Source: Bermanella sp. WJH001
Lineage (GTDB): Bacteria; Pseudomonadota; Gammaproteobacteria; Pseudomonadales; Oceanobacteraceae
Length of the DNA stretch: 58,293 nt
Direction of reading: 5' to 3'
NCBI RefSeq assembly: GCF_030070105.1
Contig: NZ_JASJOO010000006.1
Coordinates: 357,888-416,180 of the forward strand
The translations under genes were made by a program, and so were the position numbers. This document shows positions 27,421 to 36,394 of the stretch, in pieces. Position 1 is the first letter of the stretch. Each line of letters opens with the position of its first letter. Below the pieces are notes generated by a model. It ran no database searches and had not been told where the DNA came from. It was given only the letters and a program-made list of their open reading frames with translations.

Positions 27421-27448
27421 AGTGGATGTGCAGCTTTAATGGGCGATG

Positions 27449-28345
27449 TTAATGTTGATTGTTGTTCATGATGGCCTGCATGTAAACGCCAATATGATTT
27501 TGCAAACACTTTGCTTTTGCGTTTAATAATTTACCCGTTGGCCAAATGGTATATAGCTCTCTGTGTGGTCCTTGCCAAGGGGCTAAAATGCGCACCAGTT
27601 TGTTGGTTTTAAAGTGGCTACTGACTTCGCTGCTTGGTAGAAGCGCAATGCCGACACCATCTTGCACCAGTTGTGAAACAAATTTCACATCGTTGACCAA
27701 GGTTGAAAAACGCGGACGAATTTCTTGTTGTTTGCCGGTTTCAATATTTTGCATGTTCCATGTGGTTAAAGCACTGATGCCAATTAAGTTATGTTCTGAC
27801 AGAGCCTGAAGACTGTTGGGTGTACCACGTTGCTGTAAATAATCAGGGCTGCTGACGAGATAGGTTTGCAGAGCACCCATGCGTTTTTGATACAAAGAAG
27901 AAGATGTTTGTGGGCCGATTCGTAAGGCGAGATCGGCGCCGGATGACAGCATGTCTTCAACCCGATTACTCAGTGTCAGCTCTAATTTAATGTCAGGGTA
28001 AGACTTAATAAAATCAGACCACATTGGCTGTAGTAACCCAGTGGAAATATTAGATGGGGCGAGCACTTTTAATGGCCCGCTGAGGGCGTGTAAATCTGAG
28101 TTCAGCTTTTGTTGCGTGTCTTCTAGTTGTGCCACTAATTGTGCATACGCTTGATAAAACACTTCTCCCTCGGCGGTTAATATGAATTGCCGCGCTGAGC
28201 GATGGATCAGTTGGCAAGCGACGGATTGCTCTAAACGTTTTAAGCGGCGAGTGACCGTTGCGGCGGGTAAACCTAAAGTTTGAGCGGCACCGGCTAGACC
28301 CTGCTGCTGAACAATGTGAATAAATAACACGATATCGTCGTACAT
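27449..28345 (-). CDS. LysR family transcriptional regulator
   Basis: Starting at ATG 28345 (MYDDIVLFIHIVQQQ) gives a 298-residue regulator with the usual LysR start a few residues before the helix-turn-helix (GLAGAAQTLGLPAATVTRRLKRLE). An in-frame ATG at 28393 lies inside a palindrome and has no ribosome site. The effector domain includes LKVLAPSNISTGLLQPMW and DGVGIALLPSSEV. It is divergent from a monooxygenase/DUF2798 gene pair and probably controls it, as most LysR proteins control their divergent neighbour. Confidence 0.9.
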   Translation of the reverse strand: MYDDIVLFIHIVQQQGLAGAAQTLGLPAATVTRRLKRLEQSVACQLIHRSARQFILTAEGEVFYQAYAQLVAQLEDTQQKLNSDLHALSGPLKVLAPSNISTGLLQPMWSDFIKSYPDIKLELTLSNRVEDMLSSGADLALRIGPQTSSSLYQKRMGALQTYLVSSPDYLQQRGTPNSLQALSEHNLIGISALTTWNMQNIETGKQQEIRPRFSTLVNDVKFVSQLVQDGVGIALLPSSEVSSHFKTNKLVRILAPWQGPHRELYTIWPTGKLLNAKAKCLQNHIGVYMQAIMNNNQH

Positions 28346-28386
28346 GATTTCATTTTTGAAATTTAAGAGTTCAATTTTAAGTATAT

Positions 28387-28402
28387 ATTCCATATGTGGA
28401 AT
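28387..28402. promoter_or_regulatory. Putative LysR operator
   Basis: ATTCCATATGTGGAAT is a 16-bp palindrome with one imperfect pair and the T-N11-A form favoured by LysR regulators. It lies in the 105-base gap between the divergent LysR gene (start 28345) and the monooxygenase gene (start 28451), where such sites are expected. Confidence 0.6.
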
Positions 28403-28450
28403 TTACTATATTGATTTGCGTACATTCAGTACGTATTAAGGAGAAATCAA

Positions 28451-28738
28451 ATGAGTACATTGTGGATTAGCGCGGGTTTAAAAGTTCAGGAGAACCAGTC
28501 GGCGCAACAGGCGAAAGCGGCACTATTAGATTTGCAGCAGGCCAGTGAACAGGAACCGGGTTGTGTGTATTTTCATGTGCTTGAGCACAAAGATGACCCA
28601 CATGCATTTACATTGTGGGAGGAATGGAAAAGTGAGGCGGACTTGGTGGCACACTTTGAGCTTGCCCATACCAAGTCCTTTATTGCCAAGGCGCTGACTG
28701 AAATTGTGTACATCGAAAAACTGATCAAACATGCATGA
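28451..28738 (+). CDS. Antibiotic biosynthesis monooxygenase (ABM) domain protein
   Basis: This 95-residue single-domain protein has the ABM dimeric ferredoxin-like fold pattern: a strand, helix, then EQEPGCVYFHVLEHKDDPHAFTLWEEWKSEADLVAHF. Members include quinol monooxygenases (YgiN) and detoxifying enzymes; the substrate here is unknown. Strong ribosome site AAGGAGAAA seven bases upstream. ATGA-type overlap with the next gene indicates co-translation. Confidence 0.88.
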   Translation: MSTLWISAGLKVQENQSAQQAKAALLDLQQASEQEPGCVYFHVLEHKDDPHAFTLWEEWKSEADLVAHFELAHTKSFIAKALTEIVYIEKLIKHA

Positions 28739-28971
28739 TGCAACGCATTGTATTTGCCGTGTTCATGTCTTTGCTGCTGTCATCCTTGATGACAGCATGG
28801 GTCACATGGATCAACCTCGGCTGGTCTGATGGGTTTTATGGCCACTGGCTAACCGCTTTTTTAAGCAGCTGGCCAGCTGCAGCAATCATTTCGTTTTGCT
28901 GCGCCCCTGAAGTACATCGATTCAGTTGTTATGTCACGCGAAACATAAAGGGAGTTAACCGGCGTTTGTAA
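28735..28971 (+). CDS. DUF2798 family small membrane protein
   Basis: This 78-residue protein has two membrane segments (FAVFMSLLLSSLMTAWVTWI and FYGHWLTAFLSSWPAAAIISFCCAP) in the arrangement of DUF2798 proteins. Function unknown. Its ATG overlaps the stop of the monooxygenase gene, so the two are translationally coupled and probably controlled by the divergent LysR protein. Confidence 0.78.
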   Translation: MMQRIVFAVFMSLLLSSLMTAWVTWINLGWSDGFYGHWLTAFLSSWPAAAIISFCCAPEVHRFSCYVTRNIKGVNRRL

Positions 28972-29733
28972 TTAATGCGGTTTTAGAAAAACCATATGCA
29001 CATAGCGCCCTAAATCGCGATAGGGTGCTTGCAGTCCAATACTGCTTTCTAGCTCAATAAATTCATCCAGCGTTTTTTTATCGCGCATAAATTTAGGCAT
29101 GTGATCATGCACACAGCGTATGCCACGCCATGATTGCAACTGCAAACCTAAAGACTCCGCTTTATTTAATACATCTTCAGGATCAAGAGGGTTTTGTGGC
29201 ATTAGGTTGTTTTTATCGTGATGAAAAAAATCATTATGAGCCCGCTGCCAAGAACCATTCATTAAATTTCGCCATACAATGGCATGGCGGTTATAAAACA
29301 TTAAACTCAAATGCCCACCGGGTTTGACTAAAGAATATAAAATATCAATGGCACTTAAAGGGTCTTCTAACCACTCTAATACCGCATGATTTAACACCAA
29401 ATCATAGGGCTGATTTAAGGATTGCGGCAATGCTTGTAAAGGTGAGCATAAAAACTCAACGGTTTTATTTGGCGCGACTTCTTGATAAATCAGCTTGGCT
29501 TCATCTAGCATTTCTTGGCTGATATCGGTGATGGTGATGTTATGGCCTTGTGCTAACAGTGCCGAAGAAAACTGCCCCATACCGCCGCCCACATCTAGTA
29601 CGGTTAGTTTGTCAGACGCTTCAAGTAAAGGGGCTAAATCTAGATCGAGCATACTTAAACGTAACTGGCCCTTGAGGGTGCCGTAAATTTGGCTATTAAA
29701 GCGTTGAGATAGCCCGTTAAAATTTCGATCCAT
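28972..29733 (-). CDS. cmoM: tRNA 5-carboxymethoxyuridine methyltransferase
   Basis: CmoM methylates cmo5U34 to its methyl ester mcmo5U in some tRNAs. The 253-residue sequence resembles E. coli CmoM (formerly SmtA) along its length: MDRNFNGLSQRFNSQIYGTLKGQLRL, SAM motif VLDVGGGMGQFSSAL, HAVLEWLEDP, GGHLSLMFYNRHA and LGRYVHMVFLKP at the end. It is about 2 kb from cmoB on the opposite strand, so all three cmo genes lie together here. Confidence 0.92.
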   Translation of the reverse strand: MDRNFNGLSQRFNSQIYGTLKGQLRLSMLDLDLAPLLEASDKLTVLDVGGGMGQFSSALLAQGHNITITDISQEMLDEAKLIYQEVAPNKTVEFLCSPLQALPQSLNQPYDLVLNHAVLEWLEDPLSAIDILYSLVKPGGHLSLMFYNRHAIVWRNLMNGSWQRAHNDFFHHDKNNLMPQNPLDPEDVLNKAESLGLQLQSWRGIRCVHDHMPKFMRDKKTLDEFIELESSIGLQAPYRDLGRYVHMVFLKPH

Positions 29734-29900
29734 TGTGTCTCAGTATATTCAATCGGTGTGATATTCAGAATGCGCCAGTGTAACGAATTTTCTGTACGAT
29801 CAGCAACGCTAAAATGTGATGAAAGCTAGGGTTTATAGGGTTTGCGGTTGCTTACACGCTTAACTTTGGTATGCTCAAGACATTGTTAAGAGGTATCAAA

Positions 29901-30551
29901 ATGAAATCGTTTTTTACACGTTTAGCCACCCCGTTTTTAATGTCATCCGCTTTAACCTTAAGTGTGGCCGCGCAAGCTGAATACAATACCCTGTTTATGG
30001 ATCTTGCTGCCGGTGAAGAGATGAGTCACTACCGTTTAGGTATTGGTGATACGCAAAAAGGCATTGAAGGGGATCGTGTGACCAGCATGCTGTATCTTGG
30101 TTATTTTCAAAGTGATGACATGGCCAAGCTTGAAAAAACCAATCTGGATACACAAGAATTTGAAATCATCACAATTGGTGCCGGTGGTTTTGGTTATTTA
30201 GCGAATCCAACCGAACACGGCGGCGCAGAATTTGATTTTGAAGTCAGCCAAACGAAAAGCGATGAATTGGATTATGAACGTACTGCTGCGGGTATGCGTG
30301 CGCAGTTGTTTTTACCGGTTATATCCGGTTTACAGGCCAATGTAGGGGTAAACTTACGTCCGTTTTTCTTAAGTGGCGATTGGGATGATACCGCTAAACT
30401 AGAATACGAATACCAAGCAGGTTTAGAAATGGCATTTAACTGGGATATTGCCGTGTATGCCCATTACCGGTTTTTAGGTGCATACCTTAAAAACGATGAC
30501 AAGCTTTCCATGGCTGAAGGTGTGATGCTGGGTTTACGCGCACGCTTCTAA
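29901..30551 (+). CDS. Predicted outer membrane beta-barrel protein (YfaZ-like)
   Basis: The ATG at 29901 has AAGAGG seven bases upstream, giving 216 residues; an in-frame ATG at 29871 has no such site. A signal peptide (MKSFFTRLATPFLMSSALTLSVAAQA) is followed by alternating strands and a C-terminal aromatic residue (VMLGLRARF), the outer-membrane barrel signature. The pattern FGYLANPTEHGGAEFDFEVSQ and AGMRAQLFLPV recalls YfaZ-type proteins, but this match is weak. No ligand can be assigned. Confidence 0.75.
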   Translation: MKSFFTRLATPFLMSSALTLSVAAQAEYNTLFMDLAAGEEMSHYRLGIGDTQKGIEGDRVTSMLYLGYFQSDDMAKLEKTNLDTQEFEIITIGAGGFGYLANPTEHGGAEFDFEVSQTKSDELDYERTAAGMRAQLFLPVISGLQANVGVNLRPFFLSGDWDDTAKLEYEYQAGLEMAFNWDIAVYAHYRFLGAYLKNDDKLSMAEGVMLGLRARF

Positions 30552-30567
30552 TCGAGTTTGAATTTAT

Positions 30568-30600
30568 ACACAGGTTTCGCTTAGCTAAATCTGTGTGTGT
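30568..30600 (+). terminator. Possible weak terminator
   Basis: ACACAGGTTT and AAATCTGTGT form a 10-bp stem with one G-U pair and a 9-base loop shortly after the outer-membrane protein gene. The following sequence GTGTTTGATT is only moderately T-rich, so termination is uncertain. Confidence 0.45.
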
Positions 30601-30622
30601 TTGATTATTACGGAATTATATT

Positions 30623-31834
30623 TTGACCACCACCATTCTCCCACCTACCGATTTACCCCTTGATAGCATCTTACCCAATGAGCCTTTATTGCTAATGGGG
30701 GCTGGGCCTGTACCAGTTTCTCAAAAAGTAGCCATGGCCAACTCAGTGGTGATTAATCACTTGGGTGACACCATGAGTCAGGTTATCGAGCGTGTTCGCT
30801 TGATGTCTCAGTATGTGTTTCAAACCAATTCGAAACATATTATTGGTGTAGCTGGGCCAGGCAGTGCGGCCATGGAGATGGCGATCACAAACTTAGTTTG
30901 GCCTGGACGCAAGGTGCTCAGTATTCAAAATGGTTTTTTCAGTGCCCGTTTAGCCGAAATGGCAGAGCGCAACGGTGGTGTGGTGACTGTTTACGATGTG
31001 CCCTTGGGTGAAGGGGCACAGCCTGAAAAAGTGGAAGCTTTATTAGAGTCTGGTGACTTTGATGTTTTGACGATTGTTCAAGGTGAAACCTCTTGTACTG
31101 TTTGGAACCAAGAGTTAGAAAAAATCACCAAATTAGCTAGAAAACATGGTGTTTTGTCCGTGGTTGATGCGGTTTGTACACTCAGCACCATGCCACTTGA
31201 AATGGATAACTGGCAGGTGGATGTGGTGATTACCGGTGGACAAAAAGGCTTAGCATCCATTCCTGGGGTTTCCTTGATTGCCTTTAGTGATCACGTTTGG
31301 CCAACTATAATAGAACGAACCGCACCGATGCCCCATTGGTGTTTAGATGTGCGTTTAGCGCGCCAGTTTTGGGAAGAAAAAGGTTACCACTACACCGCGC
31401 CAGTGAGCGGTATATTGGCGTTACATGAGGCATTACGCCAAGTGTGCCGTGAGACATTAGAGTCACGTTTTAGTCGTCATAAAATTTGCAGTTTAGCATT
31501 ACAAGCATCGGTTGAAGCCATGGGATTAAAACTGTTTGTGAACAATGAAAGCCGCCTGAACAGTGTGGTGGGGATTAATTTGCCAACAGGTATTGATGGC
31601 AAGCAAGTATTAAACACCATGTCAGCTTTATACAAGGTCGAAATTTCAGGTTCGTTTGGTTTGCCGATTGTTCGTATTGGGCAAATGGGTGAGCAAAGTC
31701 GAGCACATAATTTATTTCGAACCCTTCATGCATTAGGTATGAGTATGAAACATGCCGGTGCATCCATTGATTTACCCTCTGGCATGGCCGCATTAGAGCG
31801 AGCCTTAGATGTTTCAGATAATATAACGGCGTAA
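30623..31834 (+). CDS. Class V aminotransferase (alanine/serine-glyoxylate type)
   Basis: This 403-residue PLP enzyme begins with a TTG codon. Near the N-terminus LLMGAGPVPVSQKV is the class V entry motif, and VAGPGSAAMEMAITNLVWPG the cofactor phosphate region. DAVCTLSTMPLEMDNWQVDVVITGGQKGLASIPG contains the PLP aspartate and the lysine (GGQKG) that forms the Schiff base. Family members act on alanine, serine or other amino donors with glyoxylate; the precise substrate cannot be told. Four bases separate it from the following hybrid kinase gene, so the two are co-transcribed. Confidence 0.88.
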   Translation: MTTTILPPTDLPLDSILPNEPLLLMGAGPVPVSQKVAMANSVVINHLGDTMSQVIERVRLMSQYVFQTNSKHIIGVAGPGSAAMEMAITNLVWPGRKVLSIQNGFFSARLAEMAERNGGVVTVYDVPLGEGAQPEKVEALLESGDFDVLTIVQGETSCTVWNQELEKITKLARKHGVLSVVDAVCTLSTMPLEMDNWQVDVVITGGQKGLASIPGVSLIAFSDHVWPTIIERTAPMPHWCLDVRLARQFWEEKGYHYTAPVSGILALHEALRQVCRETLESRFSRHKICSLALQASVEAMGLKLFVNNESRLNSVVGINLPTGIDGKQVLNTMSALYKVEISGSFGLPIVRIGQMGEQSRAHNLFRTLHALGMSMKHAGASIDLPSGMAALERALDVSDNITA

Positions 31835-31837
31835 TCT

Positions 31838-34126
31838 ATGAAACCAATTGTGTTGGTATGTTTGTGTTTTCTGGCAAGTTTTGCCAGCGCAGATGTGCCA
31901 AACACAAAGTCAGTCTCAGACACCACTCATATACAAAGTATTTGGCCTGGTGCGTTTTTATTTGTTGATGAGCAGTTACGTTTTACAGCGCAAGATATTG
32001 TTAAAAAGTCACCGTTTAACCCCAATTCTCCAAAGAGCCCCCCCAATCTTGGCTTTGTAAAAGGTCAAGTTTGGGTTTGGTTTACATTAGATCAATTCAT
32101 GATTGAAAAGGGGCAATTACAAGTAGGTTTTCCCCATTTAAATCAATTTAATGTCTACCTGTTTAGTGAAACAGGTGAGCCTTTGAAAGCGATGCTCAAT
32201 CTTAGTGGGGCGGCTTATAAAGACCAGCTGATACCTAACAACCGGATCACCGTTGATTTACCTGTCGTGGAAAAAAACGCCATAGTGGTTTTGCAAATCA
32301 GCAGTGATCATGCTTTGCGTTTACCTATTGATATTGCTACTGAACAAGTATTTGGCCAGCAAAAAATTGCATCATTAGGTCTCATATTTATTTTGCTGGG
32401 TGTGTTGTTGGCTTTATGTGTTTATAACTTCATCTTATTCATCTCTACCTCACGCTCTTATTATCTGTTTTATTGTTTAAACCTGTTATTTCTTCAAATA
32501 TTTTTTCTGATAGATTTAGGGTTTTCACGTTACTTCTTTGCTCAATCCCATTGGCTTAATAGTGTCCATGCATGGGCCATATCAGTTTGTTGTGCATTTG
32601 TTTTTGCTATGTTGTTTGCCAAGCGGTTTTTACGCCTTGAGAAAGAATACCCACGTTGGAATAAATGGTTTTGGCTGCTAATAGCCGCGGTAATAATCGA
32701 TATTGGTTTGGTTTTATCTGGTTTAAATGAAGTTGCTACATTATTTTATTTGTTACTAAGTGCTTTGTATCAAGTCAGTGTGATTGTTGTTGCTGTTCAA
32801 GTCTTAATGAATGGCTACAAGCCCGCACGATTCTTTTTATTGGCATGGATTTTTTTAGCGATTGGCGGCTTTGTGTATCAACTAACCATAATGGGTCAGG
32901 TCCCCATTAATTTGTTTACAGAGCATGCATTTTTAATTGGAACCGTCATCGAGTCGTTATTGTTATCATGGGCATTGGCTGAACTTATTAACAAATTACA
33001 AGATGATCAAATAGCCAGTGAAAGGCACTATCAAAATATTTTGAATAAAACCGGTAATCGTTTATCGGCTGCCTTAAAAGCTGCGGATAAACATAAAAAA
33101 GTGCGTGATGTATTTTTAAAAAATATCTCTCATGATTTAAAAACGCCACTGCATTCTATTCAACATGTTTTGGATTTGTCCCTACAAGGGTATCAAGTGA
33201 ATAGCGAGCTAATGCATGATGCTAACCACAGTACTCGTTTGATCTCGCGGCATATTGATAAGTTATTACTGAATACCGAAATGGGTGCCAGTGAACCTGA
33301 TTTTAAACTTGAGCAAGTTGATATAAAACCAATGCTTAAATCTTGGCATCAGGATTTGTTGAATGAATGCAAAGTTCGAAACTGTGAATTTTCAATCAAT
33401 AGCAATTTAGTGGATTGGGATGTACTTTCAGGTCCGGTTCGCCCTGTATATTTGTTGCTTACCGAAATTATTTTTAATGCGGCAAATTCATCGATAAATA
33501 GCATTGTACTAAACCTAGACTTTCAACATGAAAATGGTCAATTGCATATTCATCTGGATATGTTTGATCCATCAAATTTACCATTAGTGGCGGCCAGCGA
33601 TTTATTTCAAATTGAGCAGGATGCGGTTTTTGTTGATGAAGTAATTACATTATTAGGTGGGCGCTGGGATGTTGAGTTTGAGCATCCTGCCATACTGGCT
33701 GATATCCATTTACCATTTTTTGCGGTTAGTAAAAAGCAAAGCCATGATCGTTTGCCTAAGCGTGTACTGGTGGTTGAGGATAATGAAATCAATCAAAAAG
33801 TGATGGTCAGTATGTTAACCAGAATGGGCATTGAGTGTGATATTGCAGTTAATGGTGAGGATGCCCTTATTCAGCAAGCCAAAAATCCGTTTGAAATTAT
33901 TCTGATGGATTGCCAAATGCCCATTATGGACGGTTTTGATACCACGGTGGCTATTCGAGCAAACGCTAAACGCTATAAGACACCTGTTATTATTGCCGTA
34001 TCAGCTAATAGCATGGAGCTTGATAAGACCCACTGCCTAGCGGTGGGAATGAATGACTTCATTGCTAAACCTGTTCGTATGGAAGACTTACGAAATGCAT
34101 TACAAGGTTGGAAAAATATTCAATGA
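31838..34126 (+). CDS. Hybrid sensor protein, 7TMR-DISM, degenerate kinase, receiver
   Basis: This 762-residue protein has a signal peptide, a periplasmic beta-rich domain of the 7TMR-DISMED2 type (residues about 40-165, with FVKGQVWVWFTLDQF), seven membrane helices (about 180-385), a coiled coil, a HisKA-like segment FLKNISHDLKTPLHSIQH with the phosphoacceptor H432, an ATPase-like region and a receiver with D691 in IILMDCQMPIMDGF and the lysine in FIAKPVRMED. The ATPase part keeps an N-box-like EIIFNAANSS but shows no DxGxG and no GxGLG box, so it may not bind ATP. It follows the aminotransferase by four bases. Confidence 0.88.
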   Translation: MKPIVLVCLCFLASFASADVPNTKSVSDTTHIQSIWPGAFLFVDEQLRFTAQDIVKKSPFNPNSPKSPPNLGFVKGQVWVWFTLDQFMIEKGQLQVGFPHLNQFNVYLFSETGEPLKAMLNLSGAAYKDQLIPNNRITVDLPVVEKNAIVVLQISSDHALRLPIDIATEQVFGQQKIASLGLIFILLGVLLALCVYNFILFISTSRSYYLFYCLNLLFLQIFFLIDLGFSRYFFAQSHWLNSVHAWAISVCCAFVFAMLFAKRFLRLEKEYPRWNKWFWLLIAAVIIDIGLVLSGLNEVATLFYLLLSALYQVSVIVVAVQVLMNGYKPARFFLLAWIFLAIGGFVYQLTIMGQVPINLFTEHAFLIGTVIESLLLSWALAELINKLQDDQIASERHYQNILNKTGNRLSAALKAADKHKKVRDVFLKNISHDLKTPLHSIQHVLDLSLQGYQVNSELMHDANHSTRLISRHIDKLLLNTEMGASEPDFKLEQVDIKPMLKSWHQDLLNECKVRNCEFSINSNLVDWDVLSGPVRPVYLLLTEIIFNAANSSINSIVLNLDFQHENGQLHIHLDMFDPSNLPLVAASDLFQIEQDAVFVDEVITLLGGRWDVEFEHPAILADIHLPFFAVSKKQSHDRLPKRVLVVEDNEINQKVMVSMLTRMGIECDIAVNGEDALIQQAKNPFEIILMDCQMPIMDGFDTTVAIRANAKRYKTPVIIAVSANSMELDKTHCLAVGMNDFIAKPVRMEDLRNALQGWKNIQ

Positions 34127-34212
34127 GGTGCATTTAGCTGGTGCGTTGCTGTTTTTATTGCATGGTTATTGTGCCGCAAATGATTGTTTTATAAATAAAA
34201 ATGCTTTTTTAT

Positions 34213-34238
34213 AGGTCCCCTCTAGTCGGGACCTTTTC
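34213..34238 (+). terminator. Rho-independent terminator
   Basis: AGGTCCC and GGGACCT form a perfect 7-bp stem with an 8-base loop, followed by TTTTC. It lies 87 bases after the hybrid sensor gene and 44 before moaA. Confidence 0.75.
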
Positions 34239-34280
34239 ATTGTTGGTACTATGCGGGTGCTTTTTTCTTAGGGTAGTTTC

Positions 34281-35276
34281 ATGGCTGAGCAGTTAGTAGA
34301 TAAGTTTAATCGAGTAGTGGATTATGTCCGCATCTCGGTAACGGATCGCTGTGATTTTCGCTGTGTCTATTGTATGGCTGAGGACATGGTGTTTGCGCCG
34401 CGCTCAGAAATACTGTCACTTGAAGAAATAACATTGATTGCACAAGCCTTTGTGGAACTTGGTGTAAGCAACATCCGCTTGACCGGTGGCGAGCCTCTGG
34501 TGCGTAAGGGTATTACTCAACTGGTTGAGAATATCGCTGCTTTACCCGGCTTGAAGCAATTGAATATGACCAGCAATGGCAGCCAACTCCCTCACTTAGC
34601 AACGCCTCTTAAACAGGCTGGCTTGAGCCGCTTAAATATCAGTTTAGATAGCTTGAAGCCTGACCGATTTAAACAATTAACGCGCACGGGTGATTTACAA
34701 ACAGTCCTTGATGGCATCATGCAAGCAAAGTCTGCTGGCTTTACCGACATCAAAATTAATTGTGTGGTGCTTAAAGGTCGTAATGACGATGAAATCCTCG
34801 ATTTAATTGCGTTTATTCGCCAGCACCAATTAGGTATTAGCTTCATTGAAGAAATGCCTTTAGGCCACATTGACGAACACGATCGTGCACTAACGTTTAT
34901 GAGCAGTGCCGACATTCGAGACATCATTACACAACAATATGAGCTTGAGTCTTGTGATGAGCATACGGGTGGGCCGAGTCGTTATTGGCAGTTTGCTGAT
35001 GGTCACACTAGCCGTATTGGGTTTATTTCACCCCATAGCCATAACTTCTGTGGAAGTTGTAATAGAGTCAGGGTTACTGCGCAAGGCAGATTATTACTAT
35101 GTTTAGGTAATGAGCACAGTATTGATTTGAAATCCGTTGTGAGAAAGTACCCAGGGGAATTAGAACCTGTTAAACAGGCGATACGTGAAGCCATGGACTT
35201 GAAACCTGAGCGCCATCATTTTGAATTAGGAGAAGAGGTACAAATATTACGCTTTATGAACAGCACCGGAGGTTAG
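34281..35276 (+). CDS. moaA: GTP 3',8-cyclase MoaA
   Basis: MoaA starts molybdenum cofactor synthesis by cyclising GTP. The 331-residue protein has the N-terminal radical SAM cluster CDFRCVYC (CX3CX2C), the GGEPL motif, and the C-terminal second cluster [19 protein letters not shown]. It ends in GG, the conserved double glycine needed for catalysis. No other moa, mob or mod gene is adjacent, so the rest of the pathway must lie elsewhere. TAGGGTAG upstream is a fair ribosome site, and terminators flank the gene on both sides. Confidence 0.95.
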   Translation: MAEQLVDKFNRVVDYVRISVTDRCDFRCVYCMAEDMVFAPRSEILSLEEITLIAQAFVELGVSNIRLTGGEPLVRKGITQLVENIAALPGLKQLNMTSNGSQLPHLATPLKQAGLSRLNISLDSLKPDRFKQLTRTGDLQTVLDGIMQAKSAGFTDIKINCVVLKGRNDDEILDLIAFIRQHQLGISFIEEMPLGHIDEHDRALTFMSSADIRDIITQQYELESCDEHTGGPSRYWQFADGHTSRIGFISPHSHNFCGSCNRVRVTAQGRLLLCLGNEHSIDLKSVVRKYPGELEPVKQAIREAMDLKPERHHFELGEEVQILRFMNSTGG

Positions 35277-35414
35277 GCCTGATCTTAAGGGCTTTAGAGC
35301 GCTGACACTTTATTATTCAGTAAAAGCACATAGCTGACTTGAGATTGAGATGGATATGAGCCCAGTGGGTGCCCTTGTTTTGAGTGTGACAATTAGCAGT
35401 GGTATACAAGATTG

Positions 35415-35441
35415 AAAAGGGGCTGATTAGCCCCTTTTTTA
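35415..35441 (+). terminator. Rho-independent terminator
   Basis: AAAAGGGGCT and AGCCCCTTTT form a perfect 10-bp stem around GATT and continue into a T-run, 138 bases downstream of moaA. Confidence 0.92.
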
Positions 35442-35528
35442 TGGCTGGGATTTATTCATGCCTTAAATGGCGTTAACGGCTATAATGGCACCAATTACGC
35501 TCTTATTTGCAGTTTAAAGGTATTTTCA

Positions 35529-36377
35529 ATGTTAAGTTATCGTCACGGTTTTCATGCAGGCAATCACGCTGATGTAATGAAACATTGGATTTGTGTGTTA
35601 ATGGCTCAATATATGGCAAAAAAGGATAAGCCCTATTTTTATATTGATACTCACAGTGCCGCAGGTATTTACAGTTTAAATGATCCGTTAGCAAAGAAGA
35701 CCAATGAAGCCGAAAAAGGCATTCAAACCTTGTGGGATGAAAAAGTGCCGGCGGTTTTTAAGGATTACATGGGGGTGATTAATGCACTTAACCCCGGTGA
35801 GCGTTTAAAGCTGTACCCGGGTAGCCCATGGTTTGTGAGACAGTTTTTACGACCAGTAGATAAAGTTCGTTTATTTGAACTGCACCCACAAGACTTTCAG
35901 TTACTGCGTAAAAATTTTACCGGCGACAAAATAGTATCCATTGAAAAACAAGATGGCTTTGCTGGTTTAAAGGCATTACTGCCACCTCCCACTAAGCGTG
36001 CCATGGTCGTCATCGACCCTCCTTATGAGCAAGCTAAAGAATATCAGCAAGTGGTAGCCGCCATTGAGCAGGCTTTGAAGCGTTTTCCAATTGGCGTTTA
36101 TGCCATTTGGTACCCGCTTATTAACCGTAATGATAAACAAAAAATGAGTGAAACCATGGCGCGAAAATTAAAAAACTTAAAACCAAAAAGTTTTTTAGAT
36201 GTACGTTTTTGGGTTTCAGGTGCCGATGAAGAGCAGGGTATGTATGGCAGTGGTATGGCCATTGTGAATCCGCCATGGAACCTTGAACAGCAATTAAACG
36301 AAGGCTTACCTTATTTGGTTGAAAAAATGGGTGTGACTGAAAACGCAGGCTTTAGTGTGGAATATATAGAGTCTTAG
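35529..36377 (+). CDS. rlmJ: 23S rRNA (adenine(2030)-N6)-methyltransferase
   Basis: RlmJ methylates A2030 of 23S rRNA. The 282-residue protein starts with the signature MLSYRHGFHAGNHADVMKHW, then YIDTHSAAGIYSL, and has the catalytic DPPYE motif near residue 164. Length agrees with E. coli RlmJ. The gene is monocistronic between a terminator and a convergent mgtC-like gene. AAAGGTATTTTC upstream contains the ribosome site. Confidence 0.95.
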   Translation: MLSYRHGFHAGNHADVMKHWICVLMAQYMAKKDKPYFYIDTHSAAGIYSLNDPLAKKTNEAEKGIQTLWDEKVPAVFKDYMGVINALNPGERLKLYPGSPWFVRQFLRPVDKVRLFELHPQDFQLLRKNFTGDKIVSIEKQDGFAGLKALLPPPTKRAMVVIDPPYEQAKEYQQVVAAIEQALKRFPIGVYAIWYPLINRNDKQKMSETMARKLKNLKPKSFLDVRFWVSGADEEQGMYGSGMAIVNPPWNLEQQLNEGLPYLVEKMGVTENAGFSVEYIES

Positions 36378-36394
36378 TATTTATTAAAAACAAG

